This document shows positions 27,290 to 35,698 of a stretch of 64,000 bases of DNA, one piece after another. The notes beneath the pieces were generated by a model that saw only the letters and a program-made list of their open reading frames with translations, did not search any database and was not told the DNA's origin. Both the position numbers and the translations under genes were made by a program. How positions within the stretch are numbered: the stretch's first letter is position 1; every line of letters starts with the position of its first letter. The stretch lies in assembly GCF_022023855.1 (NCBI RefSeq), contig NZ_CP059450.1, positions 1,727,001-1,791,000 of the forward strand, given 5' to 3'. The stretch comes from Azospirillum brasilense. Lineage in GTDB: Bacteria; Pseudomonadota; Alphaproteobacteria; Azospirillales; Azospirillaceae.

Positions 27290-28018
27290 ATGAACAAACT
27301 GTCGCTCGCCTTCATCGCCGCGCTGGGCTTCGCCATGCCCGCCCAGGCCCACCAGATCTGGATCGAGCAGCCCGACCAGGGCAACGCCACGATCCGCTTC
27401 GGGGAGTTCGGCGAGAACCTGCGCGAAGTCTCGCCCGGCCTGCTCGACAAGTTCGGCAAGCCGGCCGGCACGCTGCTCTCCGCCAAGGGAGAGCAGAAGG
27501 TCGAGGCCGCCAAGACCGCGGACGGCTTCGCGCTGCCCTTCAAGGCCGCCAACGGTGAGAGCATCGTCGCCGAGGACACGCTCTACCCGCTCTACACGTG
27601 GAAGCAGGGCGACAAGGAAACCACCAACTGGTTCCACCCCGCTGCGCGCCTGATCACCGGCTTCGCCGAGCAGACGCCGAAGCTGACGCTGGATCTGGTG
27701 CCCACCGGCAAGCCGGGCCAGTTCAAGCTGGTCTTCCAGGGCCAGCCCAAGGCCAAGACCAAGGTGATGCTGGTCACCCAGTCCGGCTGGGCCAAGGAGG
27801 AGCACAGCGACGAGCAGGGTCTGGTCACCTTCGACCTGCCGTGGAAGGGCACCTACGTGGCCGAGGTCAGCCTGAACGAGCGCACCCCCGGCGAACGCCA
27901 GGGTGCCAACGGCGCCGAGAAGTATGACGGCGTCAGCTACGTCACCACGGTGACCTACGTCCACCCCGAGGGTCTGGCGCCGGTCCCCGCCGGCCCGGCG
28001 GCGACGCCCAACAAATGA
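27290..28018 (+). CDS. DUF4198-like periplasmic protein
   Basis: 242 residues with a clean signal peptide (LAFIAALGFAMPAQA) giving a mature N-terminus that begins HQIWIEQ. DUF4198 proteins accompany metal-uptake genes; a mature N-terminal His, with further His residues, suggests metal binding. The rest is beta-rich (LTLDLVPTGKPGQFKLVF, GTYVAEVSLNE). ATG at 27290 is preferred to an in-frame TTG at 27278. It follows the TonB receptor by 30 bp and overlaps the next gene as ATGA. Role inferred: periplasmic partner of ferric-siderophore import. Confidence 0.8.
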   Translation: MNKLSLAFIAALGFAMPAQAHQIWIEQPDQGNATIRFGEFGENLREVSPGLLDKFGKPAGTLLSAKGEQKVEAAKTADGFALPFKAANGESIVAEDTLYPLYTWKQGDKETTNWFHPAARLITGFAEQTPKLTLDLVPTGKPGQFKLVFQGQPKAKTKVMLVTQSGWAKEEHSDEQGLVTFDLPWKGTYVAEVSLNERTPGERQGANGAEKYDGVSYVTTVTYVHPEGLAPVPAGPAATPNK

Positions 28019-28296
28019 CCTCCGTGGCCGGACGGGTCCGTTCTGTCGGTCCGCTCGTCTCGCGCATAGCCGCCGCCCTGTTCGGCGGCTATGCGCTGGC
28101 CGCGCTTGCCAGCGTGGCGGTGCTGGCGCTTCCCATGAGCACGCCGCAGGCGGTGCTCACCGGCGAGATGGCGAGTTTCCTCGTCTACGCCGCCGCCGTG
28201 ATCTGGGTCTTCGCGGTCCGCAGCGCGCTGCGCGCCTGGGCGGGCCTTCTTGTCGTGGCCGCGCCGCTGCTGCTGGCGGCGTGGTCGGTCTGGTGA
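28015..28296 (+). CDS. Small membrane protein, DUF3649-like
   Basis: 93 residues with three hydrophobic segments (ALFGGYALAALASVAVLALP, FLVYAAAVIWVFAV, AGLLVVAAPLLLAAW), matching the small DUF3649 proteins that sit between TonB receptors and PepSY proteins. ATGA overlap with the DUF4198 gene. Probably a subunit or assembly factor of an inner-membrane iron reductase; function not proven in the family as far as I know. Confidence 0.8.
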   Translation: MTSVAGRVRSVGPLVSRIAAALFGGYALAALASVAVLALPMSTPQAVLTGEMASFLVYAAAVIWVFAVRSALRAWAGLLVVAAPLLLAAWSVW

Positions 28297-28309
28297 TGGG
28301 GAGCCGAGC

Positions 28310-29956
28310 GTGAAGACGGATCAGGAAGCGCGCCCCGACGGCCGCGGCCTCCGCCAGAGCATGTCCGACCTGCACAGCTGGGTCGGGCTGCTTCTCGGCT
28401 GGGTGCTCTACGCGATGTTCCTCACCGGGACGGTGTCCTACTTCAAGGACGAGCTGTCGCAATGGATGCGTCCCGAACTGCCGGCGCAGAGCGGGGTTCC
28501 GGATCAGGCCATGGTCGCCCAGCGCGTGGCCGACGAACTCGTCGCCCTGGTGCCGGGCAGCCCGCAATGGAGCCTGCGCCTGCCGGACGCCCGCAACAAC
28601 AGCGTCTACGCCTTCTGGCGCACCGCCGGGGCGGCTCCCGGCCAGCGCGCCTTCGGCGAGGGCAACTTCGACCCGGCGACCGGGCAAACGGTGTCGTCCC
28701 GCGCGACGCTGGGCGGCGACTTCTTCTACCGCTTCCATTTCCAGTTCCATTACATGCCGGTGGTGTGGGGACGCTGGATCGCCGGCATCGCGGCCATGTT
28801 CATGCTGGTGGCCATCGTCAGCGGGGTCATCACCCACAAGAAGATCTTTGTCGATTTCTTCACCTTCCGCTGGGGCAAGGGGCAGCGCTCCTGGCTCGAC
28901 GCGCACAACGCGCTGTCGGTGTTCGGGCTGCCGTTCCACGCCATGATCACCTACACGGGGCTGGTGACGCTGATGGCGCTCTACATGCCCTGGGGCCAGC
29001 AGGCAGGGATCAAGACCGCGGCGGATCGCCAGCAGCTCAACGCCGAACTCAGCGCCTTCATCCAGCCGGGCAAGCCCAGCGGCGAGGCGGCCCCGCTTGC
29101 CTCGATCGAGGAGATGGTGCGCCACGCCCAGGAGCGCTGGGGCCGCGACGGCGTCGGGCGGGTCACCGCCACCCATCCCGGCGACGCGGCGGCGCGGGTG
29201 GCGGTGGCGCGCGGCGACGGCGGGCGCGTCTCGATGAGCCCGCAATATCTGGAGTTCGAAGGGACCACCGGCAAACTGCTGGCCGTCCATGAAGGGGTGG
29301 GACCGGCGGCGGAGACCCGCGGCGTGCTCTACGCCCTGCATCTGGGGCGTTTCAGCGACTCGGTGACACGCTGGCTCTATTTCCTCGTCAGCCTCGCCGG
29401 CACCGCCATGGTGGGGACCGGTCTGGTGATGTGGACGGTGAAGCGCCGGCAGAAGCTGCCCGATCCGGCCCGGCCCCATGTCGGCTTCCACGTCGTGGAG
29501 CGGCTGAACATCGCCAGCATCGCCGGTCTGTCGGTCGCCATGGCGGCCTTCCTGTGGGCGAACCGCCTGCTGCCGGAGACCCTGGCGGACCGCGCCAACT
29601 GGGAGATCCACAGCTTCTTCATCGTCTGGGCGCTGACTCTGCTGCATGGCGTGCTGCGTCCCGCGAAGAAGGCCTGGGTCGAGCAGTTGTGGCTGGCCAC
29701 CGCGCTGCTGGCGCTGCTGCCCGTTCTCAACGCCGCGACCACGCAGCGCCCGTTATGGCGCAGCCTGGCCGAAGGCGATTGGGTGTTCATCGGCATGGAC
29801 CTGATGTGCTGGGCGCTGGCGGCGCTTCACGCCGTCCTGGCGGTCCGCACGCTCCGCCACCAGCCCAAGACGCGGCCCGCCCGCAAGCCGGCCCCCGAAA
29901 CCGTTAAGCAACCCGTCAATAAGCCGGCCGGCGGCGCCGTTCTGCGCGAGGGATGA
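28310..29956 (+). CDS. PepSY-associated iron-regulated membrane protein
   Basis: 548 residues. A first helix (LLLGWVLYAMFLTGTVSYF) follows a basic tail with the conserved DLHSW; then a periplasmic domain, RFHFQFHYMPVVWGRW before the second helix (AAMFMLVAIVSGVITHK), DAHNALSVFGLPFHAMITYTG, a second PepSY-like periplasmic part, and a cluster of C-terminal helices. Several His residues at helix ends could hold haem, as proposed for PepSY reductases that strip iron from siderophores. GTG at 28310 has GGGAG about nine bases before; ATG inside at DLHSW is less likely. Confidence 0.88.
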   Translation: MKTDQEARPDGRGLRQSMSDLHSWVGLLLGWVLYAMFLTGTVSYFKDELSQWMRPELPAQSGVPDQAMVAQRVADELVALVPGSPQWSLRLPDARNNSVYAFWRTAGAAPGQRAFGEGNFDPATGQTVSSRATLGGDFFYRFHFQFHYMPVVWGRWIAGIAAMFMLVAIVSGVITHKKIFVDFFTFRWGKGQRSWLDAHNALSVFGLPFHAMITYTGLVTLMALYMPWGQQAGIKTAADRQQLNAELSAFIQPGKPSGEAAPLASIEEMVRHAQERWGRDGVGRVTATHPGDAAARVAVARGDGGRVSMSPQYLEFEGTTGKLLAVHEGVGPAAETRGVLYALHLGRFSDSVTRWLYFLVSLAGTAMVGTGLVMWTVKRRQKLPDPARPHVGFHVVERLNIASIAGLSVAMAAFLWANRLLPETLADRANWEIHSFFIVWALTLLHGVLRPAKKAWVEQLWLATALLALLPVLNAATTQRPLWRSLAEGDWVFIGMDLMCWALAALHAVLAVRTLRHQPKTRPARKPAPETVKQPVNKPAGGAVLREG

Positions 29957-30246
29957 GCATGATCCATCTGTCGTCCTTCATCCTGTGCCTGACGGGCTTC
30001 GCCGCGCTGGCCTTCGCCATGGACCGCCCGCAGCACGACCTGTTCGGACGGTCCCTGCCGGCCCCCGCGACGGCCGCCCTGCGCGTCGGCGGGGCGGTTT
30101 CCCTGCTGGGGGCGCTGGGCCTCCTCGTGACGTGGCAGGGCTGGGGACTCGGCCTCGTCATGTTCAGCGGCCACACCAGCCTGGGCGCCGGAGTCGTCCA
30201 TGGCACCCTGATCGTTCAACGGCGGTGGGCTGCCCGCCCGAATTGA
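29953..30246 (+). CDS. Small membrane protein, DUF3325-like
   Basis: 97 residues, three predicted helices, with MDRPQHDLFGR after the first helix and GHTSLGAG near the end, the features I associate with DUF3325 proteins of iron clusters. ATGA overlap with the PepSY gene. Last gene of the iron cluster. Confidence 0.8.
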   Translation: MSMIHLSSFILCLTGFAALAFAMDRPQHDLFGRSLPAPATAALRVGGAVSLLGALGLLVTWQGWGLGLVMFSGHTSLGAGVVHGTLIVQRRWAARPN

Positions 30247-30360
30247 GGGTACGCCTTATTTTTGACCCATTTTGTCGCGACCGGCGAGTTTGCTCTTCCC
30301 GTTCGGGCGTGATGAGAGGATGATTCTCCATCGTTTTCATCAGGTTCATCGTGCTTTTCA

Positions 30361-30375
30361 ACGATTGCGAATCGT
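30361..30375 (+). promoter_or_regulatory. Inverted repeat in front of cstA
   Basis: ACGATT-GCG-AATCGT is a perfect 6-bp inverted repeat that ends just before the GGGAGGAG ribosome site of cstA. It may be a regulator site or a leader hairpin controlling initiation. Confidence 0.4.
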
Positions 30376-30390
30376 TTGGGAGGAGTACGC

Positions 30391-32457
30391 ATGCCCCGCA
30401 TCCTCAATCACGCGCCGTGGCTGGTCCTCGCCGTGCTGGGCGCCTTTGCGCTCGGCACCGTCGCCCTGGCGCGCGGCGAGACCATCAACGCCCTTTGGCT
30501 GGTCGTGGCCGCCGTCTGCACCTATCTGGTGTCCTACCGCTACTACAGCCTGTTCATCGCCACCCGCGTCATGCGGCTGGACCCGGCGCGTCCGACTCCG
30601 GCGATGCGCCACAACGATGGGTTGGATTACGTCCCGACCAACCAGTACGTCCTGTTCGGCCATCACTTCGCGGCCATCGCCGGCGCCGGCCCGCTGGTCG
30701 GCCCGGTGCTGGCGGCCCAGATGGGCTATCTGCCGGGCATGCTGTGGATTCTGGCCGGCGTGGTGGTCGCCGGGGCGGTGCAGGACTTCATGATCCTGTT
30801 CGTCTCGATGCGCCGCGACGGGCGGTCGCTCGGTGAGCTGATCAAGGCCGAACTGGGGGACATCCCCGGCGTCATCGCGCTGTTCGGCACCTTCATGATC
30901 ATGGTCATCATCCTGGCGGTGCTGGCCCTGGTCGTGGTCAAGGCGCTGACCAACAGCCCGTGGGGCTTCTTCACGGTCGCCGCCACCGTGCCGATCGCCC
31001 TGTTCATGGGCGTCTACATGCGCTTCCTGCGCCCCGGCCGGATCGGCGAGATTTCCATCATCGGCTTCTTCCTGCTGATCGCGGCGATCCTGCTCGGCGG
31101 GCAGGTGGCGCAGAGCGAGACCTGGGCGCCGGTCTTCACGCTGACCGGCGTGCAGATCACCTGGATCCTGATCGGCTACGGCTTCGTGGCGTCTGTGCTG
31201 CCGGTGTGGCTGCTGCTGGCGCCGCGCGACTATCTGTCGACCTTCCTCAAGGTCGGCACCATCGTGATGCTGGCGCTGTGCATCCTGCTCGTCGCACCGC
31301 CGATGAAGATGCCCAGCGTGACCCGCTTCATCGACGGCACCGGCCCGGTGTGGTCGGGCAGCCTGTTCCCGTTCCTGTTCATCACCATCGCCTGTGGCGC
31401 GGTGTCGGGTTTCCACGCCCTGATCTCCTCCGGCACCACGCCTAAAATGGTGGAGAACGAGGTCCACACCCGCTTCATCGGCTACGGCGGCATGCTGACC
31501 GAGTCCTTCGTCGCCGTCATGGCGCTAGTCGCCGCCTCCTGCATCGAGCCGGGCATCTATTTCGCCATGAACAGCCCGCCCGCATTGCTTGGCACCACGG
31601 CGGAGTCGGCGGCCCAGGTCATCAACAACTGGGGCTTCGTCATCACGCCGGAGATGATCACCCAGACGGCGCAGGACGTCGGCGAGGTGAGCATCCTGTC
31701 GCGGGCCGGCGGCGCGCCGACCCTGGCGGTCGGCATGGCGCAGATCTTTTCCGAGCTGTTCGGCGGCAAGGGCATGATGGCCTTCTGGTACCATTTCGCC
31801 ATCCTGTTCGAGGCGCTGTTCATCCTGACCGCCGTCGACGCCGGCACCCGCGCCGGGCGGTTCATGCTCCAGGACCTGCTGGGCGTCTTCTTCAAGCCGC
31901 TGCAGCGCACGGCGTCCTGGGCCGGCAACCTGATCGCCACCGGCCTGTGCGTCGCCGCCTGGGGCTACATCCTCTACCAGGGGGTGGTCGATCCGCTGGG
32001 CGGCATCAACACCTTCTGGCCGCTGTTCGGCATCTCCAACCAGATGCTGGCGGGGATCGCGCTGATCCTGGCGACGGTGGTGCTGTTCCGGATGAAGCGG
32101 GAGCGCTACGCCTGGGTGACCATGGTGCCGGCGGCGTGGCTGCTGATCTGCACCCTGACCGCGGGCGTGCAGAAGGTCTTCCACAGCAACCCGGCGATCG
32201 GATTCCTCGCCCACGCCGAGCGTTTCAGCACCGCCGCCAACGAGGGCCGGCTGCTCGCCCCGGCGACCTCGATGGAGCAGATGCGGCAGGTGATCTTCAA
32301 CGATTACCTGGACGCGGCGCTGGCCTCGCTGTTCGTTCTGGTGGTGCTGGCGGTGCTGGTCTTCGGCGTCCTGTCCTGTCTGAAGGCGCTGCGCAGCGAC
32401 CGCCCGACCACCCGGGAAATCCCGACGGGCGGCGCCACCGCGCGGGCGGGGGATTGA
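30391..32457 (+). CDS. cstA: Carbon starvation protein CstA
   Basis: 688-residue polytopic inner-membrane transporter of the CstA family, which imports pyruvate or peptides during carbon limitation in studied bacteria. The conserved N-terminal pattern (TYLVSYRYYSLFIA, RHNDGLDYVPTNQYVLFGHH, AGAGPLVGPVLAAQMGYLPG) and GAVQDFMILFVSMRRDGRS are clear, with about 16-18 helices. ATG at 30391 follows GGGAGGAG by five bases. The next gene is the small partner usually needed for transport. There is no sign of a two-component system beside it. Confidence 0.95.
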   Translation: MPRILNHAPWLVLAVLGAFALGTVALARGETINALWLVVAAVCTYLVSYRYYSLFIATRVMRLDPARPTPAMRHNDGLDYVPTNQYVLFGHHFAAIAGAGPLVGPVLAAQMGYLPGMLWILAGVVVAGAVQDFMILFVSMRRDGRSLGELIKAELGDIPGVIALFGTFMIMVIILAVLALVVVKALTNSPWGFFTVAATVPIALFMGVYMRFLRPGRIGEISIIGFFLLIAAILLGGQVAQSETWAPVFTLTGVQITWILIGYGFVASVLPVWLLLAPRDYLSTFLKVGTIVMLALCILLVAPPMKMPSVTRFIDGTGPVWSGSLFPFLFITIACGAVSGFHALISSGTTPKMVENEVHTRFIGYGGMLTESFVAVMALVAASCIEPGIYFAMNSPPALLGTTAESAAQVINNWGFVITPEMITQTAQDVGEVSILSRAGGAPTLAVGMAQIFSELFGGKGMMAFWYHFAILFEALFILTAVDAGTRAGRFMLQDLLGVFFKPLQRTASWAGNLIATGLCVAAWGYILYQGVVDPLGGINTFWPLFGISNQMLAGIALILATVVLFRMKRERYAWVTMVPAAWLLICTLTAGVQKVFHSNPAIGFLAHAERFSTAANEGRLLAPATSMEQMRQVIFNDYLDAALASLFVLVVLAVLVFGVLSCLKALRSDRPTTREIPTGGATARAGD

Positions 32458-32468
32458 GTAGGGGCACA

Positions 32469-32502
32469 CCGTTCCCTCACTCCTTCGGGAGTGAGGGAAC
32501 GG
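32469..32502 (+). other. 15-bp perfect stem with TTCG loop between cstA and its partner
   Basis: CCGTTCCCTCACTCC, loop TTCG, and the full reverse complement. The hairpin begins 12 bases after the cstA stop and ends 21 bases before the next start. It has no T-run, so it may act as a processing or stability element rather than a terminator. Confidence 0.85.
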
Positions 32503-32523
32503 CATATTGGAAAAGGACAACCG

Positions 32524-32727
32524 ATGAGCGGCTTGAAAAGCAACCTCAGCCGGTTCCGCGGTTACTTCGAACAGACGGCCAAGCTCATGATCGGGGTGCC
32601 GGATTACGACACCTATCTGGAGCACATGCGGACCCGGCACCCCGACCAGCCGGCGATGACCTACACCGAGTTTCTCGACAACCGTCTGCAGGCTCGTTAC
32701 GGCGCCGGCAAGGCGGGGTGTTGCTGA
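32524..32727 (+). CDS. YbdD/YjiX-family CstA partner protein
   Basis: 67 residues with the family pattern MIGVPDYDTYLEHMRTRHPD, MTYTEFLDNRLQARYG and a Cys-Cys end. In known systems this small cytoplasmic protein is required for CstA-type pyruvate uptake. ATG at 32524 has AAAAGGAC upstream. An in-frame ATG at 32491 would start inside the hairpin's 3' arm and is unlikely. Confidence 0.92.
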   Translation: MSGLKSNLSRFRGYFEQTAKLMIGVPDYDTYLEHMRTRHPDQPAMTYTEFLDNRLQARYGAGKAGCC

Positions 32728-32751
32728 ACTGGAAGTGCTATTTCGTTGCCC

Positions 32752-32868
32752 CCTCTCCCCCTGGGGAGAGGGTTTAGGGTGAGGGGGGTGCGCGTGGCGC
32801 TACGTCCGGCAAAAGCGCAACCCCCTCACCGGCCCTTCGGGCCACCCTCTCCCCAGAGGGGAGAGGGG
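32752..32868. repeat. Compound palindromic intergenic repeat
   Basis: Two inverted copies of a GC-rich element. Each arm contains CCCTCTCCCC/GGGGAGAGGG; the right arm adds GGCCC-TTC-GGGCC. The stretch 32801-32829 matches the reverse complement of 58682-58710 at 28 of 29 bases. It fills the gap between the convergent ends of the cstA partner and the membrane-protein gene, and could also serve as a bidirectional terminator. Confidence 0.85.
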
Positions 32869-32876
32869 TATTCATG

Positions 32877-33404
32877 CTAATTCGCCCCTGCGGGTTCGAA
32901 GCGCAGGATGGCCGGGGTCCGCATGTCGGCGGGGATCGGGGCGTCCTTGGCCGCGCCGCGCATGGCGGCGGGCGGGCGCGGCAGGCCGGTGCGGTCACTG
33001 TAGTCAGGGGGCGGCGTCCAGGCCGTCGCCTCCTCCCGGTGCAGCATCGCCGTGCACAGCACGTCGAGCGCCGTCACCGCCGCGACCGCGCCCAGCGCCG
33101 TGGCGACATTCTCCCGGCGCGGGTTGCCATCGTGATGCGCCGACGCCAGCGTGGCGAGGTCCAGCGCGTCCCCGGCGACCCGCCCCCACATCCAGGGGCG
33201 GGCGTCGCCCATCGCAAGCAGCCCGACGCCGGTCGCCACCTCGCGCGCGCCGTAGGCCCGGATCAGACCGGCCTGCTCCTCCATCCCCATCCAGCGGGCA
33301 AGGCGGCGGGCGGCCACCAGTTCGGCGACACCCAGCCCGATGCTGAACCAGCCCAAACCACGGGCCATCCGGTCCGCCGACGAATTCCTGCGGTAATACG
33401 CCAT
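32877..33404 (-). CDS. Uncharacterised small membrane protein
   Basis: 175 residues. A basic N-terminus is followed by hydrophobic segments GLGWFSIGLGVAELVAARRL, an Ala/Gly helix with YGAREVATGVGLLA, and ALGAVAAVTALDVLCTAML; the C-terminal 45 residues are Pro-rich and hydrophilic. Proteins of this kind are often labelled cyclase/dehydrase or DUF4267 in relatives; I would not assign an activity. It lies 14 bp after the alcohol dehydrogenase, so is probably third in the EcfG-promoted operon. SD GGGAGG precedes the ATG. Confidence 0.8.
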   Translation of the reverse strand: MAYYRRNSSADRMARGLGWFSIGLGVAELVAARRLARWMGMEEQAGLIRAYGAREVATGVGLLAMGDARPWMWGRVAGDALDLATLASAHHDGNPRRENVATALGAVAAVTALDVLCTAMLHREEATAWTPPPDYSDRTGLPRPPAAMRGAAKDAPIPADMRTPAILRFEPAGAN

Positions 33405-33418
33405 GGTGCGCCTCCCTG

Positions 33419-34591
33419 TTACGGCTTGAGCACGACCTTGATGCAGCCGTCCTGCTTGTCCCGGAAGGTCTGGTACATGCCCGGCCCGTCGGCCAGACCC
33501 ACAGTGTGGGTGATGACGAAGGACGGGTCGATCTGGCCCTCCTGGATGCGGCGCAGCAGGTCGTCGGTCCAGCGGTTGACGTGGGTCTGGCCCATGCGCC
33601 AGGTCAGGCCCTTGTTCATCGACATGCCGAAGGGGACCTTGTCGATCAGCCCGCCATAGACGCCGGGAATCGACAGCGTGCCCGCCGGGCGGCAGACATA
33701 CATCATCTCGCGCAGCACATGCGCGCGGTCGGATTCCAGCATCAGCGCCTGCTTGGCGCGGTCGTAGATGGAATCGAGCGTGGCGGTGGCGTGCGCCTCC
33801 ATGCCGACGGCGTCGATGCACTTCTCCGGACCCTTGCCGCCGGTCAGCTCGTTCAGCCGTTCGACGACGCTTTCCTCCTCGAAATTGATCGTGATGGCGC
33901 CGCCGGCCTTGGCCATGGACAGGCGTTCGGGCACGCGGTCGATGGCGATGACCTGCTTGGCGCCCAACAGGATGGCGCTGCGGATCGTCATCTGCCCGAC
34001 CGGGCCGCAGCCCCAGATCGCCACCGTGTCGGTCGGCTGGATGTCGCACTGCGCCGCCGCCTGCCAGCCGGTGGGGAAGATGTCGCCGAGGAACAGCACC
34101 TGCTCGTCGCTCAGCCCGTCCGGGATCTTCACATGGGTGCGGTCGGCGAAGGGGACGCGCACATATTCCGCCTGCCCGCCCGCATAGCCTCCGGTCAGGT
34201 GGGTGTAGCCGAACAGCCCGGCGGTGGCGTGGCCGAACAGCTTGTCGGCCATCGCCTTGTTGCGGTTGGAGCGCTCGCAGACCGAATAATTGCCGCGGCG
34301 GCACTGGTCGCACTCGCCGCACCAGATGGTGAAGGGAACGACGACGCGGTCGCCGACCTTCAGGGCGCTCTTGGCCTCGGCCCCGACATCGACGACCTCG
34401 CCCATGAACTCGTGGCCCATGATGTCGCCCTTCTCCATGCCGGGCATGAAGTGGTCGTAGAGATGCAGATCCGAACCGCAGATGGCGCAGGACGTGACCT
34501 TGACGATGGCGTCGCGGGGCTGCTCGATCTCCGGGTCGGGGACGGTGTCGTAACGGATGTCAGCGGTGCCGTGCCAGACCAGGGCTTTCAT
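33419..34591 (-). CDS. Zinc-dependent alcohol dehydrogenase
   Basis: 390-residue medium-chain dehydrogenase. Catalytic zinc ligands in [11 protein letters not shown] and GHEFMGEV, structural zinc Cys set [18 protein letters not shown] motif GCGPVGQ. The length and the [21 protein letters not shown] segment place it with the formaldehyde-dehydrogenase-like/threonine-dehydrogenase-like group often found in stress operons. Start ATG has GGAGGAG upstream. Sits 48 bp after the SDR gene. Substrate unknown; detoxification of aldehydes or general redox balance would fit the predicted stress promoter. Confidence 0.9.
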   Translation of the reverse strand: MKALVWHGTADIRYDTVPDPEIEQPRDAIVKVTSCAICGSDLHLYDHFMPGMEKGDIMGHEFMGEVVDVGAEAKSALKVGDRVVVPFTIWCGECDQCRRGNYSVCERSNRNKAMADKLFGHATAGLFGYTHLTGGYAGGQAEYVRVPFADRTHVKIPDGLSDEQVLFLGDIFPTGWQAAAQCDIQPTDTVAIWGCGPVGQMTIRSAILLGAKQVIAIDRVPERLSMAKAGGAITINFEEESVVERLNELTGGKGPEKCIDAVGMEAHATATLDSIYDRAKQALMLESDRAHVLREMMYVCRPAGTLSIPGVYGGLIDKVPFGMSMNKGLTWRMGQTHVNRWTDDLLRRIQEGQIDPSFVITHTVGLADGPGMYQTFRDKQDGCIKVVLKP

Positions 34592-34639
34592 GGGAAGCTC
34601 CTCCGTGGGGGTGGTGGAAGGGGGCCGGGCGGGTATCGA

Positions 34640-35431
34640 TCAGTGGTGGCCGGAACCGGGCTCGGCCTGCTTGCGGTGCTGCTCGGCCAGCACGCCGGAG
34701 GGCGTCACGGCGGCCATGGCGGTTTGCAGCTTGTTCTTCCAGCCGGCCACCACGTCGCCGTCGCCGCGCATCATCGCGTCGAAGCCAACCTTGGCGACCA
34801 TCGCCGGGTCGTCCTTCTTGCCCTGGCCGATCTTGGTGTCCTCCATGCCGGCGCGCTCGAAGAACTCGGTGTCGGTGGCGCCCGGCATCAGGCAGGTGAC
34901 CGTCACCCCGGAGTCCTTGATCTCGTGGCGCAGCGCGAAGGAGAAGGAGTCGATGAAGGCCTTGGTGCCGTTGTAGACCGCCTGATAGGTGCCGGGCATG
35001 AAGCCGGCGATCGAGCCGGTGATCAGGATGCGGCCCTGCTTGCGGTCGCGCATGCCGCGCCCGACCTTCTGGATCAGGTACAGCGTGCCGGTGATGTTGG
35101 TGTCGATGACGTGGCGGGCCTCCTGGAAGTCCTGGTCGAGGAAGCCGTGGCCCAGCCCGTGGCCGGCGTTGGCGAGCAGGGCATCGACCGGCCGGCCCTT
35201 CACCGCTGCGAGGAGTTTGTCGACGCCGTCGAGGGTGGCGAGGTCCGCCTGCAGCGTCTCCACCGTGACGCCGAGCGTGCGCAGTTCCCTGGCGGCCTCC
35301 TCGATGGCCGGGTCGTCGGCGGCGATCAGGAGGTCGAAGCCATTCCGGGCGCATTGCCTGGCGAGTTCGAGGCCGATGCCGGTGGACGCGCCGGTGACGA
35401 TGGCAAGGGAATGGGTGGCTGCACGAGCCAT
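34640..35431 (-). CDS. Short-chain dehydrogenase/reductase
   Basis: 263-residue Rossmann enzyme: TGASTGIG (residues 14-21), NAGHG, catalytic ITGSIAGF with YNGTK. Similar to SDRs that follow general-stress promoters in Alphaproteobacteria. ATG at 35431 with AGAGGA upstream is chosen; the open frame upstream to 35566 would begin before the predicted promoter. First gene of a likely three-gene operon with the alcohol dehydrogenase and membrane protein. Confidence 0.9.
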   Translation of the reverse strand: MARAATHSLAIVTGASTGIGLELARQCARNGFDLLIAADDPAIEEAARELRTLGVTVETLQADLATLDGVDKLLAAVKGRPVDALLANAGHGLGHGFLDQDFQEARHVIDTNITGTLYLIQKVGRGMRDRKQGRILITGSIAGFMPGTYQAVYNGTKAFIDSFSFALRHEIKDSGVTVTCLMPGATDTEFFERAGMEDTKIGQGKKDDPAMVAKVGFDAMMRGDGDVVAGWKNKLQTAMAAVTPSGVLAEQHRKQAEPGSGHH

Positions 35432-35472
35432 GGGAACGGTCCTCTTTACAAAGCGGGAGAGTCCCTCAACCC

Positions 35473-35498
35473 AACTGGCACCGGCAGGCGTTGGTTCC
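35473..35498 (-). promoter_or_regulatory. EcfG-type general stress promoter
   Basis: On the minus strand GGAAC (35498-35494), 17 bases, then AGTT (35476-35473). This fits the alphaproteobacterial EcfG consensus GGAAC-N16/17-cGTT. It would give a short leader to the SDR start at 35431. Confidence 0.6.
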
Positions 35499-35668
35499 GC
35501 CTTTTCCGCCGTCGTCTCTCGCCATTCGGAGCAAGCGCAACGAAGCGGTGCTGCAGAAAAGTGCATAAGGCTTAATCAGGTCGTCTCGATGCCCAATTTT
35601 TGATCGAAACAAGAGGCGGACCCCAGCGTTTCCGCGCCTTTCCGGTTGGCACGCCGCTTGCTCAACAG

Positions 35669-35682
35669 TCTTGTATACAAGA
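35669..35682 (+). promoter_or_regulatory. Palindromic GntR/FCD-type operator
   Basis: TCTTGTATACAAGA is a perfect 14-bp palindrome 16 bp before the regulator start. TTGTATACAA-like cores are typical of FCD-group GntR regulators, so autoregulation is likely. Confidence 0.75.
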
Positions 35683-35698
35683 TTGGTGCGGCAGCCTG

